Notes under the pieces: model-generated | What the model saw: only the letters and a program-made list of their open reading frames with translations | Databases searched by the model: none | Told to the model about the DNA's origin: nothing | Source: Nocardia sp. NBC_00508 | GTDB taxonomy: Bacteria > Actinomycetota > Actinomycetes > Mycobacteriales > Mycobacteriaceae | DNA: 64,000 bases | NCBI RefSeq assembly: GCF_036346875.1 | Contig: NZ_CP107852.1 | Location: 2,046,001-2,110,000, forward strand | Direction: 5' to 3' | Shown: positions 1 to 8,937 of the stretch, in pieces | How the letters are laid out: each line of letters starts with the position of its first letter | How positions within the stretch are numbered: the stretch's first letter is position 1 | Program-made: the position numbers and the translations under genes

Positions 1-517
1 GACCGTCGAAAAGCACGGTGGTGTCGAACGGTACCCATTCGGCGCCGACGCGCGACAGCACGTATTCGAGCTGGAGCGCGGCCTGCTCGTCGGCGAAGAA
101 CGCGGGATGGCGCACCTCGACCGCGGTCCGGTAGGCACGGGGTAGCACGCGCAGGAATCCGGCGAGCGCACCGAGGTCGGCCGGACCGAACGAGCCGGGC
201 AGTTGCACCCACAGTGCATGGATGCGTTCCCCGAGCGGCGCCATAGCGCCGAGGAACGACCGCAACTCCTCCTCGACGCCGGACAACCTGCGCTCGTGCG
301 TGATCGGTCTGGGCAGCTTGAGCACGAACCGGAACTCCGGATCGCACTGGCTCGCCCACGATTCCACCGTGCGCCGCGACGGCGTGGCATAGAACGTCGT
401 GTTGCCTTCCACCGCGTTGCACCACGTGGCGTACCAGCGCAACCGCTCCCCCGGCGCGAGCTGCCGTTCCTGCCATGCCGCGTGCGTCCACATCGCACAT
501 CCCACATGAAGCCGCAT
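1..517 (-). CDS. DUF72 (YecE-like) protein, 3' end outside window
   Basis: The reverse strand from an ATG at 517 gives an uninterrupted frame beginning MRLHVGCAMWTHAAW, with later segments RWYATWCNAVEGNTTFY and FRFVLKLPRPITHERR. This is the N-terminal pattern of DUF72/YecE proteins, TIM-barrel-like proteins of unknown biochemical role. About 172 codons are visible with no stop; family members usually have 230-300 residues, so the gene continues beyond base 1. It is transcribed away from the glycerol locus. The family assignment is secure from motifs, but the function is not known. Confidence 0.8.
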   Translation of the reverse strand, partial: MRLHVGCAMWTHAAWQERQLAPGERLRWYATWCNAVEGNTTFYATPSRRTVESWASQCDPEFRFVLKLPRPITHERRLSGVEEELRSFLGAMAPLGERIHALWVQLPGSFGPADLGALAGFLRVLPRAYRTAVEVRHPAFFADEQAALQLEYVLSRVGAEWVPFDTTVLFDG

Positions 518-540
518 GACTGCGACGCTAGCGCTCCTCC

Positions 541-667
541 GCCTCTCCGGGTCTTCAGGCCGTTCTAGCCGGGTAACGCGCGATTTGCGTTCAGGTCCTG
601 CTCCCCCGCCTCTCCGGGACTTCAGGCCGTACCAATCGGGTGACGCGGGATTCACGTTCAGGTCCTG
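541..667. repeat. Direct repeat, two 60-bp units at 67-bp period
   Basis: Bases 541-600 and 608-667 align end to end with about 51 of 60 identities. Both start GCCTCTCCGG and end TTCAGGTCCTG. A third, much weaker copy may follow at about 676-710. The repeat fills the 241-bp gap between the DUF72 gene and glpK1. No reading frame in it looks coding. Confidence 0.75.
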
Positions 668-758
668 CGTTGGGTGCTGCTCGAGTTCTGGGCGTACCCA
701 GTGAGTGACCCATGTGCTCACGAAATAAGTTGTTCGGTACGCCAGGCGCGATGTGCGG

Positions 759-2273
759 TTACCGAGTTCGCGGTTTCGATCGCACCCAGCCGAAGGTCAG
801 TTCGACCGCGCGATTCCATTTCTCGTACTCGTCCTCGCGATGCGCCGGGTCCATGCGCGGAATCCATTGGGCGGCGAGGCGCCAATTATTGCGCAGTCCT
901 TCCAGATCCGGCCAGTAGCCGACGGCGAGGCCGGCGGCATACGCCGCGCCGAGCGAGACGGTTTCGGCGACGAACGGACGCAGGACCGGGAGGTCGAGCA
1001 CGTCGGCCACGATCTGCATGAGCAGGTTGTTCGACGTCATGCCGCCGTCCACGCGCAGGGCCTCGGCCTGCAGACCGGAGTCGGCGTTCATCGCCTCGAC
1101 CACGTCACGGGTCTGCCACGCGGTGGCCTCCAGTACGGCGCGGGCGATGTGCCCCTTGGTGATGTAGGAGGTCAGTCCGGCGATCAGGCCGCGGGCGTCG
1201 CTGCGCCAATGCGGCGCGTAGAGCCCGGAGAACGCGGGCACCACGTAGCAGCCGCCGTTGTCGTCGACGGTGCGCGCGAGGGTTTCGATCTCCGGTGCGC
1301 TGGTGACCAGGCCGATGTTGTCCCGCACCCACTGCACGAGCGAGCCGGTGACCGCGATCGGTCCCTCCAACGCGTACACCGGCTCGGGGCCGATCTGGTA
1401 GCCGATCGTGGTGAGCAGGCCGTGTTCGGACCGCACCAGCTCGCGTCCGGTGTTCATCATGAGGAATCCGCCGGTGCCGTAGGTGCACTTGGTCTCCCCA
1501 CGCGCGAAACAGGTTTGGCCGAACAGCGCGGCGTGCTGGTCGCCGAGCGCGGCGGCGATCGGGATGCCGGGTACCACCCTGCGGCTGACGCCGTAGGACG
1601 CGGTGGAGCGCTGGATGCGCGGCAGCATCGCGGCGGGAATGCCGAAGAAGGCCAGCAGTTCGTCGTCCCAGGTGAGTGTGCTGAGGTTCATCAAAAGGGT
1701 CCGGCTGGCATTGGTGACATCGGTGAGGTGCAGCCCGCCGTCGACCCCGCCGGTGAGATTCCAGATCAGCCAGGTCTCCATGGTGCCGAACAGCACCTCG
1801 CCCCGTTCGGCGCGCTCGCGCAGACCCGGGACGGCGTCCAGCATCCACCGCAGACGCGGCGCCGCGAAATACGTCGCCAGCGGCAGACCGCACAGCTCGC
1901 GGATCCGGTCCGCGCCCGGTCGTTCCCGCAGCTCCTCGACCAACTCCTCGGTCCGCACGTCCTGCCAGACGATGGCCCGCCCGATCGGCATCCCGGTGCG
2001 CCGGTCCCACACCACCGTGGTCTCGCGCTGATTGGCGATGCCGAGCGCGACTATCTGGTTCGCCGCGACGCCGGAATCCCGCATCGCCTGTGGCACGATC
2101 CGCTCGACGTTGCGCCAGATCTCCATCGCGTCCTGCTCGGCCCATCCCGGCCGCGGGTGGTGCTGCTGGTGCGGGCGCTGCCCGACGCCGACCAGGCGGG
2201 CGCGCTGATCGAACAGGATGCAGCGAGTGGAGGTGGTGCCCTGGTCGATGGACAGCACGTAACGTTGTGTCAT
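759..2273 (-). CDS. glpK: Glycerol kinase 1
   Basis: FGGY-family carbohydrate kinase of 504 residues that phosphorylates glycerol to sn-glycerol 3-phosphate in the cytoplasm. Visible motifs are the N-terminal phosphate-binding IDQGTTSTR (about residues 9-17), [19 protein letters not shown] and YGTGGFLMMNTG, all typical of GlpK. The ATG at 2273 is preferred over the GTG at 2282 because a G-rich ribosome site sits just upstream of it. It lies 48 bp downstream of the IclR-type regulator on the same strand, so the two are probably co-transcribed. It is one of two glycerol kinases in the locus and is clearly diverged from the 4200-5720 copy. Substrate assignment is strong by family, but why there are two is not evident. 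Confidence 0.93.
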   Translation of the reverse strand: MTQRYVLSIDQGTTSTRCILFDQRARLVGVGQRPHQQHHPRPGWAEQDAMEIWRNVERIVPQAMRDSGVAANQIVALGIANQRETTVVWDRRTGMPIGRAIVWQDVRTEELVEELRERPGADRIRELCGLPLATYFAAPRLRWMLDAVPGLRERAERGEVLFGTMETWLIWNLTGGVDGGLHLTDVTNASRTLLMNLSTLTWDDELLAFFGIPAAMLPRIQRSTASYGVSRRVVPGIPIAAALGDQHAALFGQTCFARGETKCTYGTGGFLMMNTGRELVRSEHGLLTTIGYQIGPEPVYALEGPIAVTGSLVQWVRDNIGLVTSAPEIETLARTVDDNGGCYVVPAFSGLYAPHWRSDARGLIAGLTSYITKGHIARAVLEATAWQTRDVVEAMNADSGLQAEALRVDGGMTSNNLLMQIVADVLDLPVLRPFVAETVSLGAAYAAGLAVGYWPDLEGLRNNWRLAAQWIPRMDPAHREDEYEKWNRAVELTFGWVRSKPRTR

Positions 2274-2321
2274 CGTCGGCACCCCCCGGCCGGAGTCCGC
2301 CTGTCATCGGGCTGCCGGAAC

Positions 2322-3086
2322 TCAGTGCGCCGCATCGAGATCCCGCGAGACCGCCCGTGCGGCGTCGAGGACGTGATCGACCAGCGCTCGCCGGTGCCGC
2401 AACTGTGCGTCGCACAGCCGATCCACCCGGCCGGTGATGCCGATAGCGCCGACCACGAGACCACCGGGCGCTCGGATCGGCGCCGCGATACCCGCTTCGC
2501 CCGTCCGGAATTCCTCGGTGTCGCCCGCCCAACCGGCCTGTCGCACACCGGCCAGCGCCCTGGCGAGCGCGGCCCGGTCGACGAGGGTGCGGTGCGTGAG
2601 CGGGGCCAGTTCGCCACCGCGTACCGAGGCGGCCAGGTCGGTGTCGTAGGCGAGCAGGACCTTGCCCAGGGCAGTGGCGTGTGGCGGCAGGAGTTCGCCG
2701 AGCTCGAGCGCCTGTTCGGTGAAGTCCGGCCGGAACACGTGGTGGACCACGACCACCGCGCCGTCCACCGGTGCGCCGATGCGCACAGACTCGCCCGTGC
2801 GCGCCGCCAACGCGTCGGCCCAGTTGATCGCCCGTGAGCGCAGCTCGTTGGCGTCGAGATAGCTGCTGCCCAGCCGTAGGACCGCCGCGCCGAGCTGGTA
2901 TTTGCCGGTCGCCGGGTCCTGCTCGACGAAACCGACGCCCTGCAACGTGCGCAGGATGCCGTGCGCAGTCGGCTTGGGCAGATCGAGCGCGCCCGCGATG
3001 TCGCCGACGCCGAGACGCCCGGAACCCCGGGCCAGCAACCGCAGTACGGCCGCAGCCCGCTCGATCGATTGGATCGGACCCGGCAT
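2322..3086 (-). CDS. IclR-family regulator of the glycerol locus (GylR-like)
   Basis: A 254-residue protein starting MPGPIQSIERAAAVLRLLA. It has an N-terminal winged helix (the segment KPTAHGILRTLQ is the recognition region) followed by the IclR effector-binding domain (ATALGKVLLAYD, AAPIRAPGG). The ATG at 3086 is chosen because GGATAGG lies upstream; a TTG at 3122 would add 12 residues but overlaps the operator-like palindrome at 3114-3130. It diverges from glpF-glpK-glpD and precedes glpK1. By analogy with Streptomyces GylR, it probably represses both transcription units in the absence of a glycerol-derived inducer. The family is certain; the regulatory role is inferred from context and palindromes. 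Confidence 0.9.
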   Translation of the reverse strand: MPGPIQSIERAAAVLRLLARGSGRLGVGDIAGALDLPKPTAHGILRTLQGVGFVEQDPATGKYQLGAAVLRLGSSYLDANELRSRAINWADALAARTGESVRIGAPVDGAVVVVHHVFRPDFTEQALELGELLPPHATALGKVLLAYDTDLAASVRGGELAPLTHRTLVDRAALARALAGVRQAGWAGDTEEFRTGEAGIAAPIRAPGGLVVGAIGITGRVDRLCDAQLRHRRALVDHVLDAARAVSRDLDAAH

Positions 3087-3113
3087 ATCGGGAAACCTAT
3101 CCGGAAGGTCGCG

Positions 3114-3130
3114 ATTCGACAATGTCGAAT
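3114..3130. promoter_or_regulatory. Candidate IclR operator, site A
   Basis: ATTCGACAATGTCGAAT is a perfect 8-bp inverted repeat around one central base. It lies 28 bp upstream of the preferred iclR start. Its core is the exact reverse complement of the site at 3240-3254, as expected for two sites read by one dimeric regulator. Probable autoregulation site. Confidence 0.75.
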
Positions 3131-3239
3131 GATCGGTGATACCTGGGCCACATCATTGAAACCCAGTGTGAGCTGCGCCATACATCCTCCTAGCCGGTCG
3201 GACGGTAGTGGCGCCACCCGTCGGCAACCAGCCGACCCG

Positions 3240-3254
3240 TTCGACATTGTCGAA
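3240..3254. promoter_or_regulatory. Candidate IclR operator, site B
   Basis: TTCGACATTGTCGAA has perfect 7-bp arms around one base. It sits 93 bp upstream of the glpF start, within the divergent promoter region. It shares its sequence with site A and lies 125 bp (centre to centre) away, so repression of glpF-glpK-glpD by the adjacent IclR protein is the simplest reading. Confidence 0.75.
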
Positions 3255-3346
3255 TGCGGCCTATATCCGCGGTCGGAATCCGCCCGTAACTTCCGTTTCA
3301 CGCACGGTCGCGCCCGCGACCTGCGGGGCGAAACGGAGGCTCAACG

Positions 3347-4162
3347 ATGAACTTCGGCTCAATCTTCCTCAGCGAAGCACTCGGTACGGGAGTACTGCTG
3401 CTGCTCGGGGTCGGTGTGGTCGCGAACGTACTGCTGGCCAAGTCCAAAGGATTGGACGGCGGCTGGCTACTGATCAACGTGGGTTGGGGGTTCGCGGTGC
3501 TAGCCGGCGTTTACGTCGCCTACAAGACCGGCGGCCACCTCAACCCGGCGGTCACCATCGGCATCCTGTTCAGCGGCGCCGAGGAGTACGCCTCCGGCAT
3601 CGCCATCTCGGGCGCCAGCACGCTCGCTTATCTGAGCGGCCAGCTCGTCGGCGCTTTCCTCGGCGCGACCGTTGCCTACCTGGCCTACAAGCGCCACTTC
3701 GACGAGGAGACCGACGAGGAGAAGAAGCTCGCGGTGTTCGCCACCGGCCCCGCGATCCGTGCCTTCCGCTGGAACTTCGCCACCGAGGTCATCGGCACGT
3801 TCACCCTCGTCCTGGTGATCCTCGCGTTCGGCCACACCCCGAGCGGGCTCGGTCCGGCCGCTGCGGCACTGCTGGTCGTCGGCATCGGCGCCTCGCTCGG
3901 CGGCCCGACCGGATACGCCATCAACCCGGCTCGCGATCTCGGTCCGCGCATCGCGCACGCACTGTTGCCGATCAGCAAGCCCGTGCCGGCCGATGCAGAG
4001 CTGGTGCCGGTAGGCGTAGGCGCCCGCTCGTCGGCCGAGTCGCCCGAAGTCAGCACCGAACCGCGCGGGAAGAACTCCGACTGGGGGTATGCCTGGGTGC
4101 CGGTGCTCGGCCCGCTGGTCGGCGGCGCGCTGGCCGGTCTCGCTGCCCAGTTCCTGTTCTGA
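3347..4162 (+). CDS. glpF: Glycerol uptake facilitator (MIP family)
   Basis: A 271-residue multi-pass membrane channel that lets glycerol diffuse into the cell. Both signature NPA loops are present: HLNPAVT (NPA at 66-68) and AINPARDLGPR (NPA at 193-195). The Asp after the second NPAR is typical of aquaglyceroporins rather than strict water channels. An acidic and lysine-rich cytoplasmic loop (DEETDEEKK, about 119-127) is visible. ATG at 3347 follows a purine-rich GAAACGGAGG stretch. First gene of an apparent glpF-glpK-glpD operon (37 bp to glpK2), matching the gylCAB order of Streptomyces. Confidence 0.93.
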   Translation: MNFGSIFLSEALGTGVLLLLGVGVVANVLLAKSKGLDGGWLLINVGWGFAVLAGVYVAYKTGGHLNPAVTIGILFSGAEEYASGIAISGASTLAYLSGQLVGAFLGATVAYLAYKRHFDEETDEEKKLAVFATGPAIRAFRWNFATEVIGTFTLVLVILAFGHTPSGLGPAAAALLVVGIGASLGGPTGYAINPARDLGPRIAHALLPISKPVPADAELVPVGVGARSSAESPEVSTEPRGKNSDWGYAWVPVLGPLVGGALAGLAAQFLF

Positions 4163-4199
4163 ACCGTCTCTCCGCTAGCAGATTCTCGAAAGGACCGCA

Positions 4200-5720
4200 A
4201 TGACCAAGTTCGTCGGCGCGATCGATCAAGGCACCACGAGCACCCGCTTCATGGTGTTCGACCACAGCGGCAACGAAATTGCCCGCCACCAGCTCGAGCA
4301 CGAGCAGATCCTGCCGCGCCCGGGGTGGGTGGAGCACAACCCGACCGAGATCTGGGAGCGCACCCGCGCGGTCATCCAGAGCACGCTCACCAAGGCGAAT
4401 CTGGTCGCGGGCGATCTGGCCGCGGTCGGCGTCACCAACCAGCGCGAGACCACGGTGGTGTGGAATCGCAAGACCGGGCGGCCGTACTGCAACGCCATCG
4501 TGTGGCAGGACACCCGCACCGACCGCATCGCCGCCGAGCTGGAGCGGGCCGGGCACGGCGAGACCATCCGGCGCAAGGCGGGCCTGCCGCCCGCCACCTA
4601 CTTCTCCGGCGGGAAGCTGCGCTGGATCCTGGACAATGTCCCGGGTGTGGCCGAGGACGCCGAGCGTGGCGACGCGCTCTTCGGTACCACCGACACCTGG
4701 TTGCTGTGGCAGCTCACCGGTGGCGTGGACGGCGGTGTACACGTCACCGATCCGACCAACGCCAGTCGCACCATGCTGATGAGCCTGGAGACGTTGGACT
4801 GGGACGACGAACTGCTGTCCATCTTCGGTGTTCCGCGCGCGATGCTGCCCACCATCGCACCCTCGGCCAACCCGGAGCTGTTCGGCACCACCCGCGCCGA
4901 CGGTCCGTTCGGCGGCGCGGTTCCGCTGTCGGGTGTGCTCGGCGACCAGCAGGCGGCCACGGTGGGGCAGGTCTGCTTCCGCCCCGGCGAAGCCAAGAAC
5001 ACCTATGGCACCGGCAACTTCCTACTGCTCAACACCGGAACCGAGATCGTGCGGTCACAGCACGGACTGCTCACCACGGTCGCCTACCAGCTGGGCTCGG
5101 ACAAGCCGGTGTACGCGCTGGAGGGTTCGATCGCGGTGACCGGCTCGGCAGTGCAGTGGCTGCGTGATCAGCTGGGCATCATCTCCGGTGCGGCACAGAG
5201 CGAATCGCTGGCCCGGCAGGCCGAGGACAACGGCGGGGTGTATTTCGTCCCGGCGTTCTCGGGACTGTTCGCGCCGTACTGGCGCTCGGACGCCCGCGGC
5301 GCGATCGTCGGCCTGTCCCGCTACAGCACCAACGCCCATCTCGCGCGGGCGACGCTGGAATCGATCTGCTACCAGACCCGCGACGTGGTCGAGGCCATGC
5401 AGGCCGACTCCGGCGTGCAGTTGGACACGCTGCGCGTGGACGGCGGCGTCACCGCGAACGAGCTGTGCATGCAGTTGCAGGCCGACTTCCTCGGTGTGCC
5501 GGTGTCGCGTCCGGTGGTCGCCGAAACCACCGCGCTGGGCGCCGCCTACGCGGCCGGGCTTGCGGTCGGCTTCTGGAACGACACCGACGAACTCGAACAG
5601 AACTGGAACGAAGCCAAACGCTGGCATCCGACCTGGTCGGCGGAGCAGCGCGAGCGCGGCTACGCGCGCTGGAAGAAGGCCGTCGCCCGCACCCTCGATT
5701 GGATCGACGTCGACGAATGA
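4200..5720 (+). CDS. glpK: Glycerol kinase 2
   Basis: A 506-residue FGGY kinase with [10 protein letters not shown] at about residues 8-17, [20 protein letters not shown] and [12 protein letters not shown]. It converts glycerol to glycerol 3-phosphate. ATG at 4200 is preceded by GAAAGGACCGCA, a good ribosome site. It lies between glpF and glpD with short gaps (37 and 51 bp), so it is the kinase matched to the uptake channel and the downstream dehydrogenase. It is a paralogue of the glpK1 gene on the other side of the regulator. Regulation probably goes through operator site B. Confidence 0.95.
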   Translation: MTKFVGAIDQGTTSTRFMVFDHSGNEIARHQLEHEQILPRPGWVEHNPTEIWERTRAVIQSTLTKANLVAGDLAAVGVTNQRETTVVWNRKTGRPYCNAIVWQDTRTDRIAAELERAGHGETIRRKAGLPPATYFSGGKLRWILDNVPGVAEDAERGDALFGTTDTWLLWQLTGGVDGGVHVTDPTNASRTMLMSLETLDWDDELLSIFGVPRAMLPTIAPSANPELFGTTRADGPFGGAVPLSGVLGDQQAATVGQVCFRPGEAKNTYGTGNFLLLNTGTEIVRSQHGLLTTVAYQLGSDKPVYALEGSIAVTGSAVQWLRDQLGIISGAAQSESLARQAEDNGGVYFVPAFSGLFAPYWRSDARGAIVGLSRYSTNAHLARATLESICYQTRDVVEAMQADSGVQLDTLRVDGGVTANELCMQLQADFLGVPVSRPVVAETTALGAAYAAGLAVGFWNDTDELEQNWNEAKRWHPTWSAEQRERGYARWKKAVARTLDWIDVDE

Positions 5721-5771
5721 GGGGCGACGTCGGCCTATCCGAATAACACCGAAACAAGGAGAGATACCGCT

Positions 5772-7454
5772 GTGTCCGCACGATTGGACTCCCAGTACCG
5801 CGCCCGCGCGGTGAACTCACTCGGCGACACCGAGATCGACGTGCTCGTCATCGGCGGCGGCGTGGTCGGCGCGGGCGCCGCCCTCGACGCCGCCTCCCGC
5901 GGCCTGACCGTGACCCTGGTGGAGGCCAGGGACTTCGCGGCGGGCACCTCCAGCCGCTCCAGCAAGCTCATCCACGGCGGCCTGCGCTACCTGGAGCAGC
6001 TCGACTTCTGGCTGGTGCGCGAGGCATTGAAAGAGCGCGGGCTGCTGCTGCGCCGCCTCGCGCCGCATCTGGTGCGCCCCGTGTCGTTCCTGCTGCCGTT
6101 GCAGCACCGGGTGTGGGAGCGCGCCTACATCGGAGCGGGTGTCGCGCTCTACGACACCATCGGCGGCGCCCGCGCGCTGCCGATGCACCGGCACCTGTCC
6201 CGCACGCGGGCGCTGGAGCTGGCGCCCGCACTGCGCGCGGACGCGTTGACCGGCGCGATCCGGTACTTCGACGCACAGGTCGACGATGCCCGCCACACCA
6301 TGATGATCGCCCGCACCGCGGCCCAGCACGGCGCGACCGTGCTCACCCGCACCAAGGTGACCGGGTTGCTGCGCGACGGCGAGCGCGTCGTCGGCGCGGA
6401 GGTCACCGATCTGGAGACCGGCCAGGTGCACGCTGTGCGGGCGCGCCGGGTGATCAGCGCGACCGGTGTGTGGACCGACGAGATGAACCGGATGACCGGT
6501 GTCGATTTCCCGTTCCACGTCCGCATGTCCAAGGGCGTGCACATCCTGGTGCCGCGCCACCGCCTGAACCTGGACACGGGTTTGATCATGCGCACCGAGA
6601 AGAGCGTGCTGTTCGTCATCCCGTGGCACGCGCACTGGATCATCGGCACCACGGACACGGATTGGTCGCTGGACAAGGACCATCCGGCCGCCAGCAACGC
6701 CGACGTCCAGTACCTGCTCGACCACGTCAACGGGGTGTTGCGCGACCCGCTCACCCGCGAGGACATCGTCGGCACCTACGCGGGGCTGCGCCCGCTGCTG
6801 TCCGGTGCGTCGTCCGACACCGCGACGCTCTCGCGGGAGCACGCGGTCGCCGAACCGGCCCCAGGGTTGTTCGTGATCGCGGGCGGCAAATACACCACCT
6901 ACCGGGTGATGGCGGCCGACGTCGTGGACGCGGCGGTGGCGGGCTTCGGCCGGGCGGTCGCTCCGTCGGTGACCGAGCACCTGCCGATCCTCGGCGCGGT
7001 GGGTTACCAGGAACTCGCCGCCGACCTGGACAGCCTCGCCCAGCGCGCGGGCCTGCCGAGGGCGACGGTCGAGCGCCTGCTCGGCCGCTACGGTTCGGCG
7101 ATCGCCGACCTGTTCGAACTGATCGAACGCGAGCCCGAATTGGGCAAGCCACTGACCGGCGCACCGGACTACCTCGCCGCCGAGGCGGCGTACGCGGTGA
7201 CCCACGAGGGCGCGCTGCACCTTGACGACGTGCTCACCCGCCGCACCCGGATCTCCATCGAGGCGGCCGACCGCGGACTGGCCGCAAGCCCGGAGGTGGC
7301 CTGGCTGATCGGCGGCCATCTGGGTTGGGACGCCGCCACCACCGAGCGCGAGATCAGTCGCTACCGCGACCGGGTGCACGCCGAGCTGGCCGCCAACCAG
7401 GCGGCCGACGACCAATCCGCCAACGCGGCTCGGCTGGTCGCCGCCATCGCCTGA
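5772..7454 (+). CDS. glpD: Glycerol-3-phosphate dehydrogenase, FAD-dependent
   Basis: A 560-residue flavoprotein that oxidises sn-glycerol 3-phosphate to dihydroxyacetone phosphate at the membrane and feeds electrons to quinones. The N-terminal FAD fold is clear (VLVIGGGVVGAG, glycines at about 28-35). Further GlpD-type segments are SSKLIHGGLRYLEQ, VISATGVWTDEMN and IAGGKYTTYRVMA. A GTG start at 5772 has AAGGAG 8 bases upstream. Last gene of the glpF-glpK-glpD unit, followed immediately by a strong hairpin. Confidence 0.95.
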   Translation: MSARLDSQYRARAVNSLGDTEIDVLVIGGGVVGAGAALDAASRGLTVTLVEARDFAAGTSSRSSKLIHGGLRYLEQLDFWLVREALKERGLLLRRLAPHLVRPVSFLLPLQHRVWERAYIGAGVALYDTIGGARALPMHRHLSRTRALELAPALRADALTGAIRYFDAQVDDARHTMMIARTAAQHGATVLTRTKVTGLLRDGERVVGAEVTDLETGQVHAVRARRVISATGVWTDEMNRMTGVDFPFHVRMSKGVHILVPRHRLNLDTGLIMRTEKSVLFVIPWHAHWIIGTTDTDWSLDKDHPAASNADVQYLLDHVNGVLRDPLTREDIVGTYAGLRPLLSGASSDTATLSREHAVAEPAPGLFVIAGGKYTTYRVMAADVVDAAVAGFGRAVAPSVTEHLPILGAVGYQELAADLDSLAQRAGLPRATVERLLGRYGSAIADLFELIEREPELGKPLTGAPDYLAAEAAYAVTHEGALHLDDVLTRRTRISIEAADRGLAASPEVAWLIGGHLGWDAATTEREISRYRDRVHAELAANQAADDQSANAARLVAAIA

Positions 7455-7460
7455 GCCCGG

Positions 7461-7492
7461 GCGTGGCACGGTTCCCAGCGACCGTGCCACGC
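7461..7492. terminator. Bidirectional transcription terminator
   Basis: A perfect 12-bp stem, GCGTGGCACGGT paired with ACCGTGCCACGC, with an 8-base loop. It starts 7 bases after the glpD stop and ends 6 bases before the stop of the convergent small gene, so it can serve both strands. There is no U-tract, as is common in actinobacteria. Confidence 0.85.
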
Positions 7493-7497
7493 CGTGC

Positions 7498-7662
7498 TCA
7501 CCGGTCCATGCCGCCGTGCCCGCGCGGCGTCGATTCGTCGGTCTCCAGCTGTTCGTCGGTCGGATGCTCGTCGGCGTGCGTCGGTTTGGTGTGCTCGTCG
7601 GCGAAATCCGCATCCTGCTGCATCGACTCCGCGGTGGTTGGATCGATATTCGGTGTGCTCAT
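7498..7662 (-). CDS. Small acidic hypothetical protein
   Basis: A 54-residue, hydrophilic, strongly acidic protein rich in Asp, Glu, His and Thr (MSTPNIDPTTAESMQQDADF start). It has no membrane segment and no recognised domain. The start is uncertain: ATG 7662 or an upstream GTG at 7683, neither with a clear ribosome site. It converges on glpD and shares its terminator hairpin. The skewed composition could mean a disordered protein or a chance ORF. Confidence 0.45.
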   Translation of the reverse strand: MSTPNIDPTTAESMQQDADFADEHTKPTHADEHPTDEQLETDESTPRGHGGMDR

Positions 7663-7796
7663 ACCGGGCGCGTACCCGGTCACGGGTTGGCGACGCAGGT
7701 CGGCGCGGCACCCGGTGGCCGTAGGCAGGTCCGACGGAATGGGCCCGCCGCTCGGCGCCGCATCATTTCCGATCTTGACCTCGAGCGGGGTAGAGG

Positions 7797-8486
7797 ATGG
7801 ACCATGGAGTGATGACTCGTCCCGCTGATTTCTGGAACGCCGTTTACGACAACGACACCGCCCCCTGGGTGATCGGCGAGCCGCAGCCCGCCATCGTCGA
7901 GCTCGAACGCGAGGGGTGGATCAGCGGACGTGTGCTCGATCCCGGTTGTGGTGCGGGCGAGCACACGATTCTGCTGACCGAACTCGGGTACAACGTGCGC
8001 GGGATCGACATGTCGCCCAGCGCGGTGGCGTATGCGCGCGCCAATGCCGTCACACAGGGCGTGCCGACCGCTGCGTTCGAGGTGGCCGACGCGCTCACGC
8101 TGAGCGACCGGCCGGATTTCGCCGGTGACCCACCCGGCTCTGCCCCCGCATTCGACACCATCGTCGACAGCGCGCTGTTCCACGTCTTCGGAACCGAGGA
8201 CGAGGCGCGCGCCGCGTACGTCCGCAGTTTGCACGCGGTCTGCAAGCCGGGCGGCACGGTCCATGTCCTCGCGCTCTCCGATGCCGAGCCAGGGTTCGGG
8301 CCACGGATCAGCGACACGCTGATCCGGGATTCCTTCGGCGACGGCTGGACGATCGAGGACCTGCGTCCGGCTCGGTATCGAGGACGGGTCACCGAAGCGG
8401 TGACCCAGGAGGCGGCTCAGCTGGATGTCGCGGAGTCCGGACAGGTCGACGTCGCCGCATGGCTGGCCAGGATCCGCCGCCTGTAG
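7797..8486 (+). CDS. Class I SAM-dependent methyltransferase
   Basis: About 229 residues (224 if ATG 7812 is used). The segment VLDPGCGAGEHTILL is SAM-binding motif I, followed by VRGIDMSPSAVAYAR (motif II acidic region) and FDTIVDSALFHVF (motif IV). This resembles the thiopurine/DUF-type small methyltransferases that carry FWNAVYDNDTAPWVIGEPQP at the N terminus. The methyl acceptor cannot be read from sequence. It stands alone, with no obvious operon partner. Confidence 0.85.
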   Translation: MDHGVMTRPADFWNAVYDNDTAPWVIGEPQPAIVELEREGWISGRVLDPGCGAGEHTILLTELGYNVRGIDMSPSAVAYARANAVTQGVPTAAFEVADALTLSDRPDFAGDPPGSAPAFDTIVDSALFHVFGTEDEARAAYVRSLHAVCKPGGTVHVLALSDAEPGFGPRISDTLIRDSFGDGWTIEDLRPARYRGRVTEAVTQEAAQLDVAESGQVDVAAWLARIRRL

Positions 8487-8937
8487 CGCGGGTCGATCAG
8501 GCCGCCGCCGTCGGTCGGCCGCGCCGCTGGTGGTCGACCGAGCACAAGTGCCGGGTCAGCACCGCGGCATCGGGCCCGAAGACCGTGCTGGCGGCGTGGC
8601 GGGGCGATGACCGGTAACTGACATCCGACGGCGGAGATCCGCGCCGCGGTGGTCGCACGTACGCCACCGGGCGACCCGCTGATCGGTCTTGCCGACACCC
8701 GGCGCCTGCACTAGCCTCCTGCACTCGCGAGACCACTCGGTCTCCCATCTTGCGACGTACCCACGGCGGCACGGCGTGGGACCCGCGTTCATGATCGGAG
8801 CCGATTCAATGGCGATGCTGCTGTATTACGTCCTCCTGCCGTTCTATCTGGCCGAGGCCTTCTTTCGCATGCTGGACTGAGCGCGGATCGATTCCAGCGC
8901 ACCGCAGGCGGTTCCGCTCCGGCGGCGTACACCCCGG
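8487..8937. other. Gap of 451 bp, mostly non-coding
   Basis: No conventional gene is supported on either strand. The only candidate is the 23-residue hydrophobic peptide at 8809-8880. The remainder shows no repeat or strong hairpin. Confidence 0.5.
8809..8880 (+). CDS. Possible 23-residue membrane peptide
   Basis: MAMLLYYVLLPFYLAEAFFR followed by three residues would be a single hydrophobic helix. A GGAG motif lies 8 bases before the ATG at 8809; a longer version could start at ATG 8791. The composition (Leu, Tyr, Phe) is quite unlike random translation of 70% GC DNA, which favours Ala/Arg/Pro/Gly. It is unrecognised and could be a genuine small membrane protein or chance. Confidence 0.35.
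   Translation: MAMLLYYVLLPFYLAEAFFRMLD

Noticed and set aside
753..2837. A 694-codon plus-strand frame across glpK1 and iclR
   Set aside because: It is antisense to two well-recognised genes, its translation is His/Arg/Gly/Asp-rich without domains, and GC-rich DNA often leaves such shadow frames open.
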